DNA of 64,000 bases from Helichrysum umbraculigerum (Eukaryota > Streptophyta > Magnoliopsida > Asterales > Asteraceae). The stretch is taken from assembly GCA_949592205.1 (NCBI GenBank), contig CATIUR010000001.1, positions 72,025,559 to 72,089,558 of the forward strand, read 5' to 3'. A program made the translations under genes and the position numbers. Under the pieces are notes generated by a model that worked only from the letters and a program-made list of their open reading frames with translations, did not search any database and had not been told where the DNA came from. The stretch's first letter is position 1. The number at the start of each line of letters is the position of its first letter. Below, in pieces: positions 8,659-21,809 of this stretch.

Positions 8659-11154
8659 TGTAACACCCCGCAAAATTTATCGCGATTATTAACGTTAATC
8701 ACTTGCATTATTAGGCTAATTCCCTACTTGAGTGAATTCACAACACATTTTAGAGGTAAGTCTAGCAAAGCCCAACTAGTTAATACGCGTAGTATTACTT
8801 ATTTGTAATTAGATGTAATTACATACGAAACGATTTGAACAAACGCGACAAAAATATACGACTGTTGGTGAACGAATTTATTTAATAAAACGAAATTATT
8901 AAATAACATTAACATTTATTAGATATTATATCGATAATATTTACAAGTATTTCATAACAAATAACGTCTGTTTCGTACAATTAAAATAAAACAAAGTTTG
9001 AAATTTTACAACTTAACTAAATTAGTCTCATAAAATTCCTCAATTAAAAATATAAACGAATACGCATTTAAAAATTGATAATTAAAAAAAAAATTTAATA
9101 ATTAACGATCGTGTAAACGAACATCACACGGAACGCAACCACGGGGGACGAAAAAGGGAGACAAAACCCCCTCCTCATCCCCTCCTTTCTTCATTTTCAC
9201 CATCTCATTTCTCTCTCTTTACTCTCTTTTCTCTCAACTCTCTCTCTCACTAAAAATCACTAAAAACAACCACAAAATCAAAAAAACAACAACAAATCGG
9301 ACACACAACATCATCAAACTCGTCATCATCATCATCTACACAAGGATTCAAGCTCAAAATCACCATTTTCATCATCATCTTCATCATCCACCTAATTTTC
9401 GGATCTAACACTTTTTGGGTAAGAAAAACACTAAACTTTTCACTTTTACTTCATTATAATAGCTTACAAACATGTTACAAGTCAATATATGAAAGATCTA
9501 AACGTTTTTGGGTTAAAAATCACGATTTTGTTCAAACAGCCCGTAACGTCGCATCTGGGTTGGCCCAAATGCGACGTCATGCACAACGTCGCTATGTCGT
9601 CGCCATGTCGTCGCACATGTCGTCGCACCTGACGTCGCACCTGACGTCGCACCTGACGTCGCACCTGACGTCGCACATGACGTCGCACATGTCGTCGCAC
9701 CTGACGTCGCACATGACGTCGCCATGTCGTCGCAAGTTTCAGAACCTAATAACAATACTTTGAAATACTTTTACAAAACCATCACCAACGAGTCGTACGA
9801 ATTTACAAATAAAAGATCTTTCATGGATAAACGAGTAACATGGTTTGGATTATTATCCAACCACTTATACGACTATTCCCTACATTTAGGACGTTAGTGA
9901 CTTACCCGGACTACGCTTTGCTAGCACTCACACAACTACTTAGCTCACCAGGTGAGTTCACAGCCCCTACTTTTACTGATTTAACTGCTTTTGAACAGGG
10001 GTGGAAAACATAGTCAACTGTTTTAATTATTGCCATAACTGCTTTTACTTATATGATTGTTTATCATACGTGTTTACTCGAACAGTTAGAGTACTTTGAA
10101 CTGTTTAAACTGTTGTGCGAACTTTTGTTATGAAATAACATTTTCATATTGACACACTGAACAAATGGGATAACTTATTCGACAAACTGTTTTAACTAGA
10201 CCGGAGAACGACCGGTAAACTGTTTTGCAAACGACTGTAAACCTTTAAACTTGTTTGGTATACCGGAGAACGACCGGTACTTTTATATAAACGCTGGAGA
10301 ACGGCCAGCTACGTATTTTAGTGCCAGAGAACGAATGGCCAAGGGACGGGAGAACGACCCGTGCGTCTTTGGATGGGAGAACGACCCATGCGTATTGACC
10401 GGAGAACGACCGGTACTATGTTTCGCTGGAGAACGACCAGCAGTGTTTGGACGGGAGAACGACCCGTGCGTATTAAACTGTTTTATTTGAACGGGAGAAC
10501 GACCCGTGCGTATTTGGCCGAAGAACGACCGGTACTGTTTGTAAACAGCTGGAGAATGACCAGCACGTGTTTTAAACTGACATTTTGGGTAACATCCCAC
10601 GTATCTGTTTTGGGTAACATCCCACGTAAACTAAACTTTGGGGCGAACAACCCACTAAACTTGTATTTGGATAACATTCCACTAAACTTATTCTCGACTA
10701 TTATGGCAATACTATTTGTGAACGTATTTGGATAACAACTGTGCTTACAAACTTGGTTCAACTATTGCAAACATAAAGCCTGTGAATTCACTCAACCTCG
10801 TTGTTGACTTTTACTATGTTTTTCAGGGAATTAGCTGCGCACGTAAGAACCGCCTGCACATATGGATTATAGGCGACCCATGAAGGAATAGGATGCCAAC
10901 TTTTGACAACTGGATTTCTTTTGTATAACTAAAACTGTTTAGTCATATTTACGAAATCTACTTTTGTAAACTTAACAACTTTCATACGATTCGATGAATC
11001 GTAAACTTTGTAATCATACTTTTGGCATCTTAATATATTATGTTCTGTTGTAATCATATGCTCTGATAAGTATGCATGCTTTGTTATTGTGGCACCCCCG
11101 TACTCAAACTAAATGCTTCCGTTAATCTAAATCAACGAATTTGGGGGTGTTACA
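8659..11154 (+). mobile_element. LTR C (shared by units B and C)
   Basis: A complete 2496-bp LTR with the same terminal 11-bp inverted repeats. Near its 5' end it shares LTR A variants (AAAATTGATAATT, ACATCACACGG) and has the same 7-site GACGTC cluster. Further in, it shares LTR B variants (GAACAGGGG, TACTATG, GGCCGAAG). Confidence 0.95.
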
Positions 11155-11590
11155 GATTGGTATCAGAGCCAATGATTATAGTGAACTAGGAAACTTTAGG
11201 TGACTTAGAGACCTAGAGACCTAGACTATAGCCTTGGCTAGAACGCACGTGTATACACGCATTTGCATACCTATAACTATCGTTATGATACATCGATACG
11301 CGTGATCTATTCATCACATTCGACTCATTCGTTTTACTCCGATCTCATGTGAACCGGATCGTGTCAAGCGGTTGATGAAAAGAAGTATGTGTTTAGCATC
11401 ATATAATGACGTCTGGCCGACGTGATTATATTATACGAAGTACATATGGGTGTTTCATAGTCGTGAGACACGTGATGAGGATCTTGTCATTTCTCCTTAA
11501 ATACTCGATAACTGAATTATGTGAACCTCCTCCTTCACCTCCCTTTCATTGGCATTGACTTCTGCATTTCCTTTTTCGCAGAACGTCATC

Positions 11591-12808
11591 ATGCCGCCTA
11601 AAAGAAATACTCGAAACAGTCGACGAAATGTTCCTCCTCCACCTCCGCCTCCAGAAACAACCGAGCAAATAATCGAACGCCGCGTGGCTGAAGCCATCGC
11701 TCAATACGAGGCCAGCCGCAATCGTGAAAACCTGACCAACAATAGCGGAGCCACTCCAGTCAACAGCGAAACCCCAACCAATACCCAGCAAGGGTGTTCC
11801 TACAAAACCTTCCAGTCTTGTAAACCCAGCACCTTCACCGGGACCGAAGGGGCCATCGGCCTGGTCCACTGGATTGAGAAAATGGAATCGGTGATCGATA
11901 TCAGCGACTGCGCCACCGACAAAATCGTGAAGTACGCCACGTGTACCTTAGCTGACAAAGCGTTAACCTGGTGGAACGCTCAGGTCCAGATTATTGGACG
12001 CCCAGCTGCTTACTCTATGACCTGGGGAACTCTGAAACAGATGCTGATTGAGGAATTTTGCCTTCCCAACGAGATGCAGAAACTTGAAACAGAACTCTGG
12101 AACATTCAGATGACCGGCGCTGACATTACCGGTTACACAACTAGATTCCAGGAGCTTGCACGTCTTGTGCCCCACATGGTGACCCCCGAGAGCAAACGCA
12201 TCGAGCGTTACAACAAAGGCTTGGCCCCACAGATCCGAGGCATGGTTATGTCCTCCAAACCAGCTACCTTTAGGAGCGCAGTGGACCTGGCTCAAAGCTT
12301 AACCGACGACGCCATTCTGATCGGCACTTTGAAAGCTACCTCGGGGAAACTTGAACCTACCCGTACTGATGCGGGCGACTCTGGAAACAATAAGCGAAAA
12401 TGGAACAACGAGGGCAATGACCGCCAGGGTCAACAAAACAGGAACCCGGGAAACGCCCGAGCCTACGCAGCAATCACCAACCTTGGACCCAAAACCTATC
12501 TTGGCAACAAACCGAAATGTGACAAGTGCGGGAAGCACCACACAGGCGAATGCGCCTTCTGTCAAGACTGCAGAAACTGGGGTCATTTGGCCCAAAACTG
12601 TAAAACCAACCCTCCTCCTCGATCAAATGCGTGCTACGAGTGCGGTGAATCCGGACACTTTCGAAATCAATGTCCACGACTGAACAACAACCAGAACAAC
12701 CCCGGGAACAACAATCAGAACAACAACAATCGCATCGCAACCATCCCACCGGGTCGTAGCCGCGCATACATCCTCCGTGCACCGGAAACGGTTACGGACC
12801 TCGGTTAA
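11591..12808 (+). CDS. Gag polyprotein, gag-only gypsy element, copy C
   Basis: A third intact 405-residue Gag. By eye its protein differs from copy A only at the KRKW/KRKC position. The two zinc knuckles and the proline-rich N-terminus are unchanged. It is flanked by LTR C and LTR D. Confidence 0.93.
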   Translation: MPPKRNTRNSRRNVPPPPPPPETTEQIIERRVAEAIAQYEASRNRENLTNNSGATPVNSETPTNTQQGCSYKTFQSCKPSTFTGTEGAIGLVHWIEKMESVIDISDCATDKIVKYATCTLADKALTWWNAQVQIIGRPAAYSMTWGTLKQMLIEEFCLPNEMQKLETELWNIQMTGADITGYTTRFQELARLVPHMVTPESKRIERYNKGLAPQIRGMVMSSKPATFRSAVDLAQSLTDDAILIGTLKATSGKLEPTRTDAGDSGNNKRKWNNEGNDRQGQQNRNPGNARAYAAITNLGPKTYLGNKPKCDKCGKHHTGECAFCQDCRNWGHLAQNCKTNPPPRSNACYECGESGHFRNQCPRLNNNQNNPGNNNQNNNNRIATIPPGRSRAYILRAPETVTDLG

Positions 12809-13088
12809 CACGGTATGTCTTAACAGCTGTTGCTACGATTTAACATACGTTTCGTTCGAATGTCTATTCAAACATAACGCTTGGTAAACTTCGACCATTA
12901 TCGAACGCATAACTAATTGAATTATGCCGCGAGCATACTTAAACTGATTAAAACTTTTCTGGCAAAAATTGAGCGCCACACAAACTGGTATTATTATTGA
13001 CGACGTGACTTATTCGGAGAACATACGCCGCGGGCGATCCGACTTGATTTTTAAATCTCGGGACGAGATTTCTCTAACATGGGGAGAA

Positions 13089-15563
13089 TGTAACACCCCG
13101 CAAAATTTATCGCGATTATTAACGTTAATCACTTGCATTATTAGGCTAATTCCCTACTTGAGTGAATTCACAACACATTTTAGAGGTAAGTCTAGCAAAG
13201 CCCAACTAGTTAATACGTGTAGTATTACTTATTTGTAATTAGATGTAATTACATACGAAACGATTTGAACAAACGCGACAAAAATATACGACTGTTGGTG
13301 AACGAATTTATTTAATAAAACGAAATTATTAAATAACATTAACATTTATTAGATATTATATCGATAATATTTACAAGTATTTCATAACAAATAACGTCTG
13401 TTTCGTACAATTAAAATAAAACAAAGTTTGAAATTTTACAATTTAACTAAATTAGTCTCATAAAATTCCTCAATTAAAAATATAAACGAATACGCATTTA
13501 AAAATTTATAATTTAAAAAAAAAAAATTTAATAATTAACGATCGTGTAAATGAACACCACACGGAACGCAACCACGGGGGACGAAAAAGGGAGACAAAAC
13601 CCCCTCCTCATCCCCTCCTTTCTTCATTTTCACCATCTCATTTCTCTCTCTTTACTCTCTTTTCTCTCAACTCTCTCTCTCACTAAAAATCACTAAAAAC
13701 AACCACAAAATCAAAAAAACAACAACAAATCGGACACACAACATCATCAAACTCGTCATCATCATCATCTACACAAGGATTCAAGCTCAAAATCACCATT
13801 TTCATCATCATCTTCATCATCCACCTAATTTTCGGATCTAACACTTTTTGGGTAAGAAAAACACTAAACTTTTCACTTTTACTTCATTATAATAGCTTAC
13901 AAACATGTTACAAGTCAATATATGAAAGATCTAAACGTTTTTGGGTTAAAAATCACGATTTTGTTCAAACAGCCCGTAACGTCGCATCTGGGTTGGCCCA
14001 AATGCGACGTCATGCACAACGTCGCTATGTCGTCCCCATGTCGTCGCACATGTCGTCGCACCTGACGTCGCACCTGACGTCGCACATGACGTCGCACATG
14101 TCGTCGCACCTGACGTCGCACATGACGTCGCCATGTCGTCGCAAGTTTAAGAACCTAATAACAATACTTTGAAATACTTTTACAAAACCATCACCAACGA
14201 GTCGTACTAATTTACAAATAAAAGATCTTTCATGGATAAACGAGTAACATGGTTTGGATTATTATCCAACCACTTATACGACTATTCCCTACATTTAGGA
14301 CGTTAGTGACTTACCCGGACTACGCTTTGCTAGCACTCACACAACTACTTAGCTCACCAGGTGAGTTCACAGCCCCTACTTTTACTGATTTAACTGCTTT
14401 TGAACATGGGTGGAAAACATAGTCAACTGTTTTAATTATTGCCATAACTGCTTTTACTTATATGATTGTTTATCATACGTGTTTACTCGAACAGTTAGAG
14501 TACTTTGAACTGTTTAAACTGTTGTGCGAACTTTTGTTATGAAATAACATTTTCATATTGACACACTGAACAAATGGGATAACTTATTCGACAAACTGTT
14601 TTAACTAGACCGGAGAACGACCGGTAAACTGTTTTGCAAACGACTGTAAACCTTTAAACTTGTTTGGTATACCGGAGAACGACCGGTACTTTTATATAAA
14701 CGCTGGAGAACGACCAGCTACGTATTTTAGTGCCAGAGAACGAATGGCCAAGGGACGGGAGAACGACCCGTGCGTCTTTGGATGGGAGAACGACCCATGC
14801 GTATTGACCGGAGAACGACCGGTACTGTGTTTCGCTGGAGAACGACCAGCAGTGTTTGGACGGGAGAACGACCCGTGCGTATTAAACTGTTTTATTTGAA
14901 CGGGAGAACGACCCGTGCGTATTTGGCCGGAGAACGACCGGTACTGTTTGTAAACAGCTGGAGAATGACCAGCACGTGTTTTAAACTGACATTTTGGGTA
15001 ACATCCCACGTATCTGTTTTGGGTAACATCCCACGTAAACTAAACTTTGGGGCGAACAACCCACTAAACTTGTATTTGGATAACATTCCACTAAACTTAT
15101 TCTCGACTATTATGGCAATACTATTTGTGAACGTATTTGGATAACAACTGTGCTTACAAACTTGGTTCAACTATTGCAAACATAAAGCCTGTGAATTCAC
15201 TCAACCTCGTTGTTGACTTTTACTATGTTTTTCAGGAAATTAGCTGCGCACGTAAGAACCGCCTGCACATATGGATTATAGGCGACCCATGAAGGAATAG
15301 GATGCCAACTTTTGACAACTGGATTTCTTTTGTATAACTAAAACGGTTTAGTCATATTTACGAAATCTACTTTTGTAAACTTAACAACTTTCATACGATT
15401 CGATGAATCGTAAACTTTGTAATCATACTTTTGGCATCTTAATATATTATGTTCTGTTGTAATCATATGCTCTGATACGTATGCATGCTTTGTTATTGTG
15501 GCACCCCCGTACTCAAACTAAATGCTTCCGCTAATATAAATCAACGAATTTGGGGGTGTTACA
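13089..15563 (+). mobile_element. LTR D, right end of the array
   Basis: A complete 2475-bp LTR, TGTAACACCCC to GGTGTTACA, followed directly by AT-rich DNA with no primer binding site. It is the terminal 3' LTR of the array. It carries the most private changes (CGTCCCCATG, GTTTAAGAACC, CGTACTAATT, TTCAGGAAAT), has 5 GACGTC repeat sites and retains all hairpins. The flank is poly-A and the left end of the array is outside the window, so no target-site duplication can be tested. Confidence 0.93.
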
Positions 15564-16560
15564 AAAAAAATTTCAAAATTTTTTTTTTTTCAATTTTTTT
15601 TTCCCAAAAAATTTTTCCAATTTTTTTTAAAAATTTTTTCCCTAAATTTTTTTGTATTATGTATAGTATATTTTTCCTACTGCATTTTATGCATATATTT
15701 TTGGTACATATTATTTGTTTTGTACTGCATTTTTTATCATATATTATTCTTTTTCTACTGCATTTTGTATATAACTTTTATTACATCATTCTTTTTTGGA
15801 TATATGTTAGTCTTTTTTCAATGCATTTTGTATATACTATTGTTTTTTAAATGCAACTTGTATATATGTTTAATGCATTTTCTATACACGACATCAGCAA
15901 AATGCAGTACAAGTGGATAATATGTATAATATAAAATGAATTAAAAAACGAACAATATATAATATACTTTTATACAAAATGCAGTACAACTGGATAATAT
16001 ATATAATATAAAATGTAGTAAAAACAAACAATATGTAATAAATGAAACATATGCAATATGTAGTAAAAATAAAAACATGCAATACAGGTAAATTATGTAT
16101 AATATAAAATGCAGTAAAAAGCGAACAATATATACTAAATGAAATATGTGCAAAATGCAGTAAAACAACTATACGCATTATATTTTTATACAAAATGCAA
16201 TACAAATGGATAATGTATATAATATAAAATGCAGTAAAAAAACAATATGTAATACATGATATATATGCAAAATGCAGTATATAATAACAAAATGCAGTAT
16301 AAATAAATTATGTATAACTAAAATGCAGTAAATACAAGCAATATATATTAGATCGAGTTGTACAGATAAAATGCTGTAAAAACAAAAAAAATGAAGTAAA
16401 ATTAATAATATGCATTATAATATAACAAAATACAGTTTAAAAGGATAATATGTAAAAACAATTGAAAAAAAAAATTAAAATTGCTTTTTCAAAAAAAAAA
16501 AAATTAAATTTTTTTTTTTTTAGAAAACTAATTTTTTTTTAAAAAAAAATAAAAATTCCG
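15564..16560. repeat. AT-rich foldback region built on a TACTGCATTTT motif
   Basis: Homopolymer A/T runs flank many copies of an ACTGCATTTT-type motif. From about 15660 to 15870 the motif reads TACTGCATTTT; from about 15897 to 16420 it reads AAAATGCAGTA, so the two halves form a loose inverted repeat. Short open frames here are rich in Phe, Ile and Tyr and look like chance products of the base composition. It may be a non-autonomous transposon into whose left half the array inserted; no termini could be fixed. Confidence 0.5.
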
Positions 16561-16797
16561 GCGACGGGTGGCGGTAGCTGGTGGTGGGTGGAAGTGGGTG
16601 GTGGTGGGGAGGAAGAAAGTAGAAGGGAGTAGTGTACAATATTAAAAAGGTGGAGGGGGTAAAAATGAAATTTTGATATGTAACATGTGACACTTTTTAG
16701 TGGTGGAAAAACTTCTCCTACTTCTCCTCAAAAGGGACCTTCTCCTCTGAACCTTACTCATAAAATAAATAGTAATACAATTACTATTGAAATGTAA
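16561..16797. other. G-rich then C/T-rich non-coding stretch
   Basis: A GGTGG-rich block (about 16561-16650) is followed by GTAACATGTGACAC and a CTTCTCC-rich end. It resembles the edge of a transposon, but no partner terminus was found. No gene is seen. Confidence 0.3.
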
Positions 16798-16806
16798 TTC
16801 AATTAA

Positions 16807-17172
16807 GGGTTAATAATGGTTTAAACCTCGAAGTTTCTCATTTTTTCGTTTTAACCACTCAAATTTTTTTATAATGATTTAACTTTCGAAGTTTCAAAAT
16901 TTTGATGGTTTAAGGCATTTTAAGCCCAAAGTTTGATTATACTTCAAAAAATTGATGGTTTAGTCCTTAAGGTTTATCTTTTATAATGATTTTGCCCTTT
17001 TAAAATTTTCTTGTTTAATCATAATACTTTCAAAAATTTAATGGTTTAACTCTTTGAAGGGTTAAACCAACATGTCAATGTAAACTTGAAGGATTAAATC
17101 ATGAGAAAAATAACTTTAGTAGTTAAAACGAAAAAAACAGTACAACTTTGAGGATTAAACTATTATTAACCC
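16807..17172. mobile_element. Mutator-type MITE with 9-bp target duplication
   Basis: A 366-bp element with inverted ends GGGTTAATAATGGTTTAAAC and, on the other strand, GGGTTAATAATAGTTTAATC. It is flanked on both sides by TTCAATTAA (16798-16806 and 17173-17181). A 9-bp duplication is typical of Mutator-like elements. There is no coding capacity. Confidence 0.85.
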
Positions 17173-17181
17173 TTCAATTAA

Positions 17182-20100
17182 TTAATACTAATATTTAATC
17201 AATGGAACTTTCGTTTAAACATTCTTCTGTTCTTCCTTCGAATGGCTTAGTGGGTAAGGTATCTTATTATATTAAGAAAATAAAGAAAATAGTATCCCCA
17301 CTAATTAACGGTCACATAATCGACCGTTGGAGACTGAGGCTACACTAACATGATTTTACTTAACTAACATATTACTAGCGTAATCTAGCACTAATAATTA
17401 ATTTATCTATTTTTATTAAGGGCGATTGCATATTCGTAAATAACATGTTATTTTTGAAGGAAAAAAAAAATCAGAATTATATTTGTATATTTAGTACCTT
17501 AATTTTCTGGTTATTCAATTCGGATAGTTCAGGTTAACCAAATTCAAATGTATTTGTCCATAATCCAAACCAAAAAAGATTCGTATTATTCACATTCAAT
17601 TAACCAAATAAGCAAATGAGTTTAACCCGAGTCCAATTAAAATCGGATCGATTTTTGGATTAAGTTATTTGCGACATCCCTAGTTACATATATCATATGA
17701 GAAAGGGAATGAGTAATTAATAAATTAATAATAGTTTTTAAATAATTGGAATTTGGAAGGTAACCAACTAGAGATAACTTTACAACCATATGCGGAGCCT
17801 ATTGGGTGTGCGCGGCGTGGGTGGTAGGGTGCGCCCATCAACCGACCATCTTGCCCTTTTCAGTTAACTATAGTCCAAAATTACTTAAGAATAAACATTA
17901 CTTGCAAATCGAGTAATGTTTACTTATAAAGTTAGAAGTAATTAGATAGACTTAAACGTTGGTCTAATTCAACCATTAATTGTATATTTTATCTCTCATA
18001 ATATTATTGATTTAAATTTATATGTGCCATGTTTTTGTTGTCATGTCAGCTTTAAGATTTTTCTAATTAGGACTATCTATCATTTTTCGTACACAATGAA
18101 GTTTAGTGAAAGTTTCTACGAAACTCAAATTAGATAATGTGATGTGGGGTCTTAGCCCATCAAAACGAGTGAAAATTAGATTTCCAAGATTTAGCAAATT
18201 AGGTTTGAAAGTTCAAATACAACAAACATAATAAATTAATGTTTTAGAGGGTCACTTTTATTATTCAAATTTCAAATGAAACATACACACAGTGACATAG
18301 TACTATACGTACCTACATAAATACACAATTTGACTTACAAATTTTCATACATACATACATACATAAAACATGCATGCGTGATTATAGATATGATAAGGCG
18401 TAAGATTTGATCTCGTAACACCGCTGATAGCGTCGTAAATTGGTCCATGAACAATTTTCTTCAAGCAGCGCACGTCACCATAACAGAAGAGGCCGGTTTC
18501 TCAATAGTCAATATGCGTCCAACAATAACACGACATCAATTCGATTCCGAATACAAACCAAAGTGTGTTAAACATTTACACATCATAAATTAATCATGAA
18601 TCGTTTTTTCAATTGATGGAGTTAATTAAGTTTATTGGTTATAATATTTTAAATTAAAAAGGTACTCCTTACGAATTAATAGTCAAAAAAGGTTTGAAAT
18701 AGCTTGGTCCACCCAAAGACACGAATGGAAGGGGAGGGACTTTTATGATATATATCGACCGTACCCATTTTTCTAATCGAAACAAGATAAAATAATAATC
18801 AATAAATAATCCCATAAAAGAATTAAAAATAGAAAAATGGCAAAAAGGGTCCAGAATCACTTGCTCCAACTTGCCGACTTCCAAACAAGTTAGTATATTT
18901 GGTCAAACGGTTAGTAAATATTTAGACGTATCTATAATTTGATCAATTTTCAGCAATTTGGTACTACATCCTAAGTAATTTGAAATGGATGATTCAAATA
19001 AGATCACTTTTAGTGACGACCCAAACACCCTCGTACTATAGCCACTAAATGAGTTAGGTATGCTCTCATATTATCGATAAGCAGCCAATTGTAAGCGGAT
19101 GATCCACTATCGTTTGTACAAGCTGCTTCAAGTTTGATTGTTTGGTGTCCATGATAATCCATTATATATTGACACTTACATACATTTGAGAAGTTCTTCC
19201 AAATCCAATTAAACAAACTGCTTCAAACTGATGCACTAATAAGTCATCGATACCTTACATGTTTTAGTATATCGAGATCTTACCCAAGCTCGTTTTCATA
19301 TTTGTAAGATCGGGATCGTAAAATATGATCGAAATGGTAACATCCTGCTTTAACTAAAAAATATATCAAAAATAATTTACAAAAACGATTATAATGTTAG
19401 GATTAAAATCGCAATTTTGGTAAGCTCCGGTAGCTCATTCAAATAAAGTTAATCAAGTATTACTTATATTTCTTAATAAGACTTTTACAATCGTTTAAAT
19501 GAACAATTAATAGATAACTTAAATTGATATTTTCAGAGTGTTTTATTGTTTTTTTCCTTCACATTTGACCTTAAAACTTAAAAGAAGTTGTTGTCTTTCT
19601 GGAAAGAGAGATCTTTTTTGGGATCTCAAATCACTACAGTAAATAATGTTGCGTACGTTATTTATTTATGTATTTATGGACACAAATAAAGCCAAAAGGA
19701 TAAGTGTGGGTCCCAAAGGGGTAGTTAATTAAGTTTGATAAATACAGTTCCTCCATCCATCCATTCCTGCATGTCTATTTATTTATCCTTAGATTAGATT
19801 CACTTGTAATGATGTAATACCATTTAAATCTTGAATTTTCATGCATTCATTAAAAAAAATGTATAGTAGGTGGTTTGGAATGTGAGAATTATAATCATGT
19901 CTTTAATCAAGATAATAGATCGAATATATATACCTAGTAGCTAGTAGTAGCTAATAAAGGAAAACGTTTTTATTTTGAGCTCTTAAATAAAACTAAGAAA
20001 ACGGCAACATGCAACTTATTTTAGGGTTTATATTTGGCTTATTATTGTTTTACTTAAACGGCATAATGAATATGTTATCTGATTGATGTAAAAATACACA

Positions 20101-20567
20101 ACGTTAAGTATAATCACATTGTAGTTTAGAAAATGACGGTATTACTTTTTCATAATACTGATTTATAGACAACTGTGTAAAGAGTAAGGGTAAAACTATC
20201 ATTTTTCCCGTACACAATGTACTCAGTATGCATTCTCTTGTGTAAACTGTACATTTATTTTGAAACGTTGATAGTAGTAGTATATGATATAAATAGAATA
20301 ATAATATAAAAAGACCTTTAATTTCGAGGATATAATATATGAGGAAAGTCAAAAGTACGAGAGGTCAAAGAAGAACACCGTCCATTATCCAATTTGGATA
20401 TTCTAGTTTTTGCATGCATGGGTCATTTTATTCTTAATCAATTACCCTAATACTTAATCAAGTCTATCTAATCTTTCAACCGGATTTATAGGAGCCTCAC
20501 TGAAAAACGTTATCGACGTTGATTAAAGATTGGCTAAACAAGTCTATTTCATAAATGCTTTTCGTTA
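17182..20567. other. Intergenic DNA without a recognised gene
   Basis: AT-rich sequence. Minus-strand open frames at 18669-18884 and 19010-19216 have no recognisable domain and no convincing splice context. A short stretch with TTTTAGTGACGACCC at about 19008-19022 resembles the CACTA subterminal motif at 45 kb, but no element ends are near it. Confidence 0.5.
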
Positions 20568-20576
20568 TAATGTTTA

Positions 20577-20894
20577 GAGTTAATTGCATGGTTGGTCCCT
20601 ATATTTTACACAAAATTGCACCGTTAGTCCCTATATTTTACTTTTTGCATCAGAGGTTCAAAAACAAGAAAGTTGTTGCGTGAGTGGTCCCTCCTCCAAC
20701 TAAAATGACCACCATACCCTTAATTTCCCATTTTTGTCTTGATTCAAGTGAGGGTAATTTAGTCATTTTAGTTCAAGGAGGGACCAACCGAGCAACAACC
20801 TTCTTGTTTTTGGACCTCCGGTGCAAAAAGTAAAATATAGGGACTAACGGTGCAATTTTGTGTAAAATATAGGGACCAACCATGCAATTAACTT
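20577..20894. mobile_element. Mutator-type foldback MITE with 9-bp target duplication
   Basis: A 318-bp element with arms of about 75 bp: AGTTAATTGCATGGTTGGTC at the left is matched in inverse at the right, and pairing continues through CCCTATATTTTACAC. The flanks are TAATGTTTA at 20568-20576 and 20895-20903, a perfect 9-bp duplication. Transcription would give a near-perfect hairpin. There is no gene inside. Confidence 0.88.
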
Positions 20895-20903
20895 TAATGT
20901 TTA

Positions 20904-21809
20904 AACACGTGTATTTACAATAATCCAACGGGGAAGATCAATATACTTTACATGTTACAAATTTATTGTCTACAAAAAGAGAATTGCATATTAAGAAACT
21001 ATAATCATTACACTCTTACACTATTTAATATTAATTTTACTATATGAAGAATTATTTTTATTTGGTTGAATTTAAAAGTGAACTGTTAAATTGAAACATC
21101 TAAAAGTCTATACGAAGAGAGTAATTAATATTCTAAATCTTATTTTGGTTATAGGTACTTCAATATGGAATTGTTAGAAACTTTATTTAGAATTACTCGA
21201 TCAAATTTGATGAGAACAAAATAATCTTGACTTGATATTCGATGATATGTTTCGAATGGTATCAAAAATTTTCAGAAGGGTAGACTTACAACCTATGTGT
21301 TCAATGTTTTGAACTCACAACCCCTTAATTAATTCACTACTCTTTTTTCCTATCATAAAAGAAGAAGCTTCTAGATGAAGATGGTATAAAGTAACAACAT
21401 ATCTTGATGGGCCTAAAGCCCATATATCAAAGGTCCAGTTGAATCAATTCTGATATTTAAATGGTAAATAAATCCATCAAAAATAAAGTCTAATGAGCTA
21501 ATGACAGATGAAGCATCTAATCAAAATTTTAAGCAAGTAATTATAATTATGACTTTATAAAAGCAAACACATGATACCTTTCATCTAAGCATAAAAAGCT
21601 ACTTACCTTGTAATACGTTTCTTCCTTTTAATGAAATGGAATAGATATTTTTATTTCACTTGTGCCAACACAAATCAATGAATTTTTATAAACTAAACTA
21701 ATCCAATTATACAACTTTAAAGCAATGAATAAATTTACTATAAACTTCTTTCTATTGCTAAATGATTATAAACTTTTCGTCATGTAGGAAACAATGACTG
21801 ATATACGCC
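20904..21809. other. Downstream flank of the ArfGAP gene
   Basis: AT-rich, no gene seen. The end nearest 21809 should hold the 3' untranslated region and polyadenylation site of the minus-strand gene; no signal could be assigned confidently. Confidence 0.4.

Noticed and set aside
15485..16205. Hydrophobic membrane-like proteins on both strands
   Set aside because: Extreme AT content and TTT/ATA-rich runs create Phe/Ile/Tyr frames on both strands; no conserved domain or splice signals.
17226..17340. tRNA-derived SINE or tRNA gene (TGGCTTAGTGGGTAAGG resembles an A box)
   Set aside because: No B box at the proper distance, no cloverleaf and no SINE tail could be found.
19008..19216. Second CACTA element indicated by TTTTAGTGACGACCC
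   Set aside because: No CACTA terminus, no subterminal repeat array and no transposase fragment nearby; a single short match is not enough.
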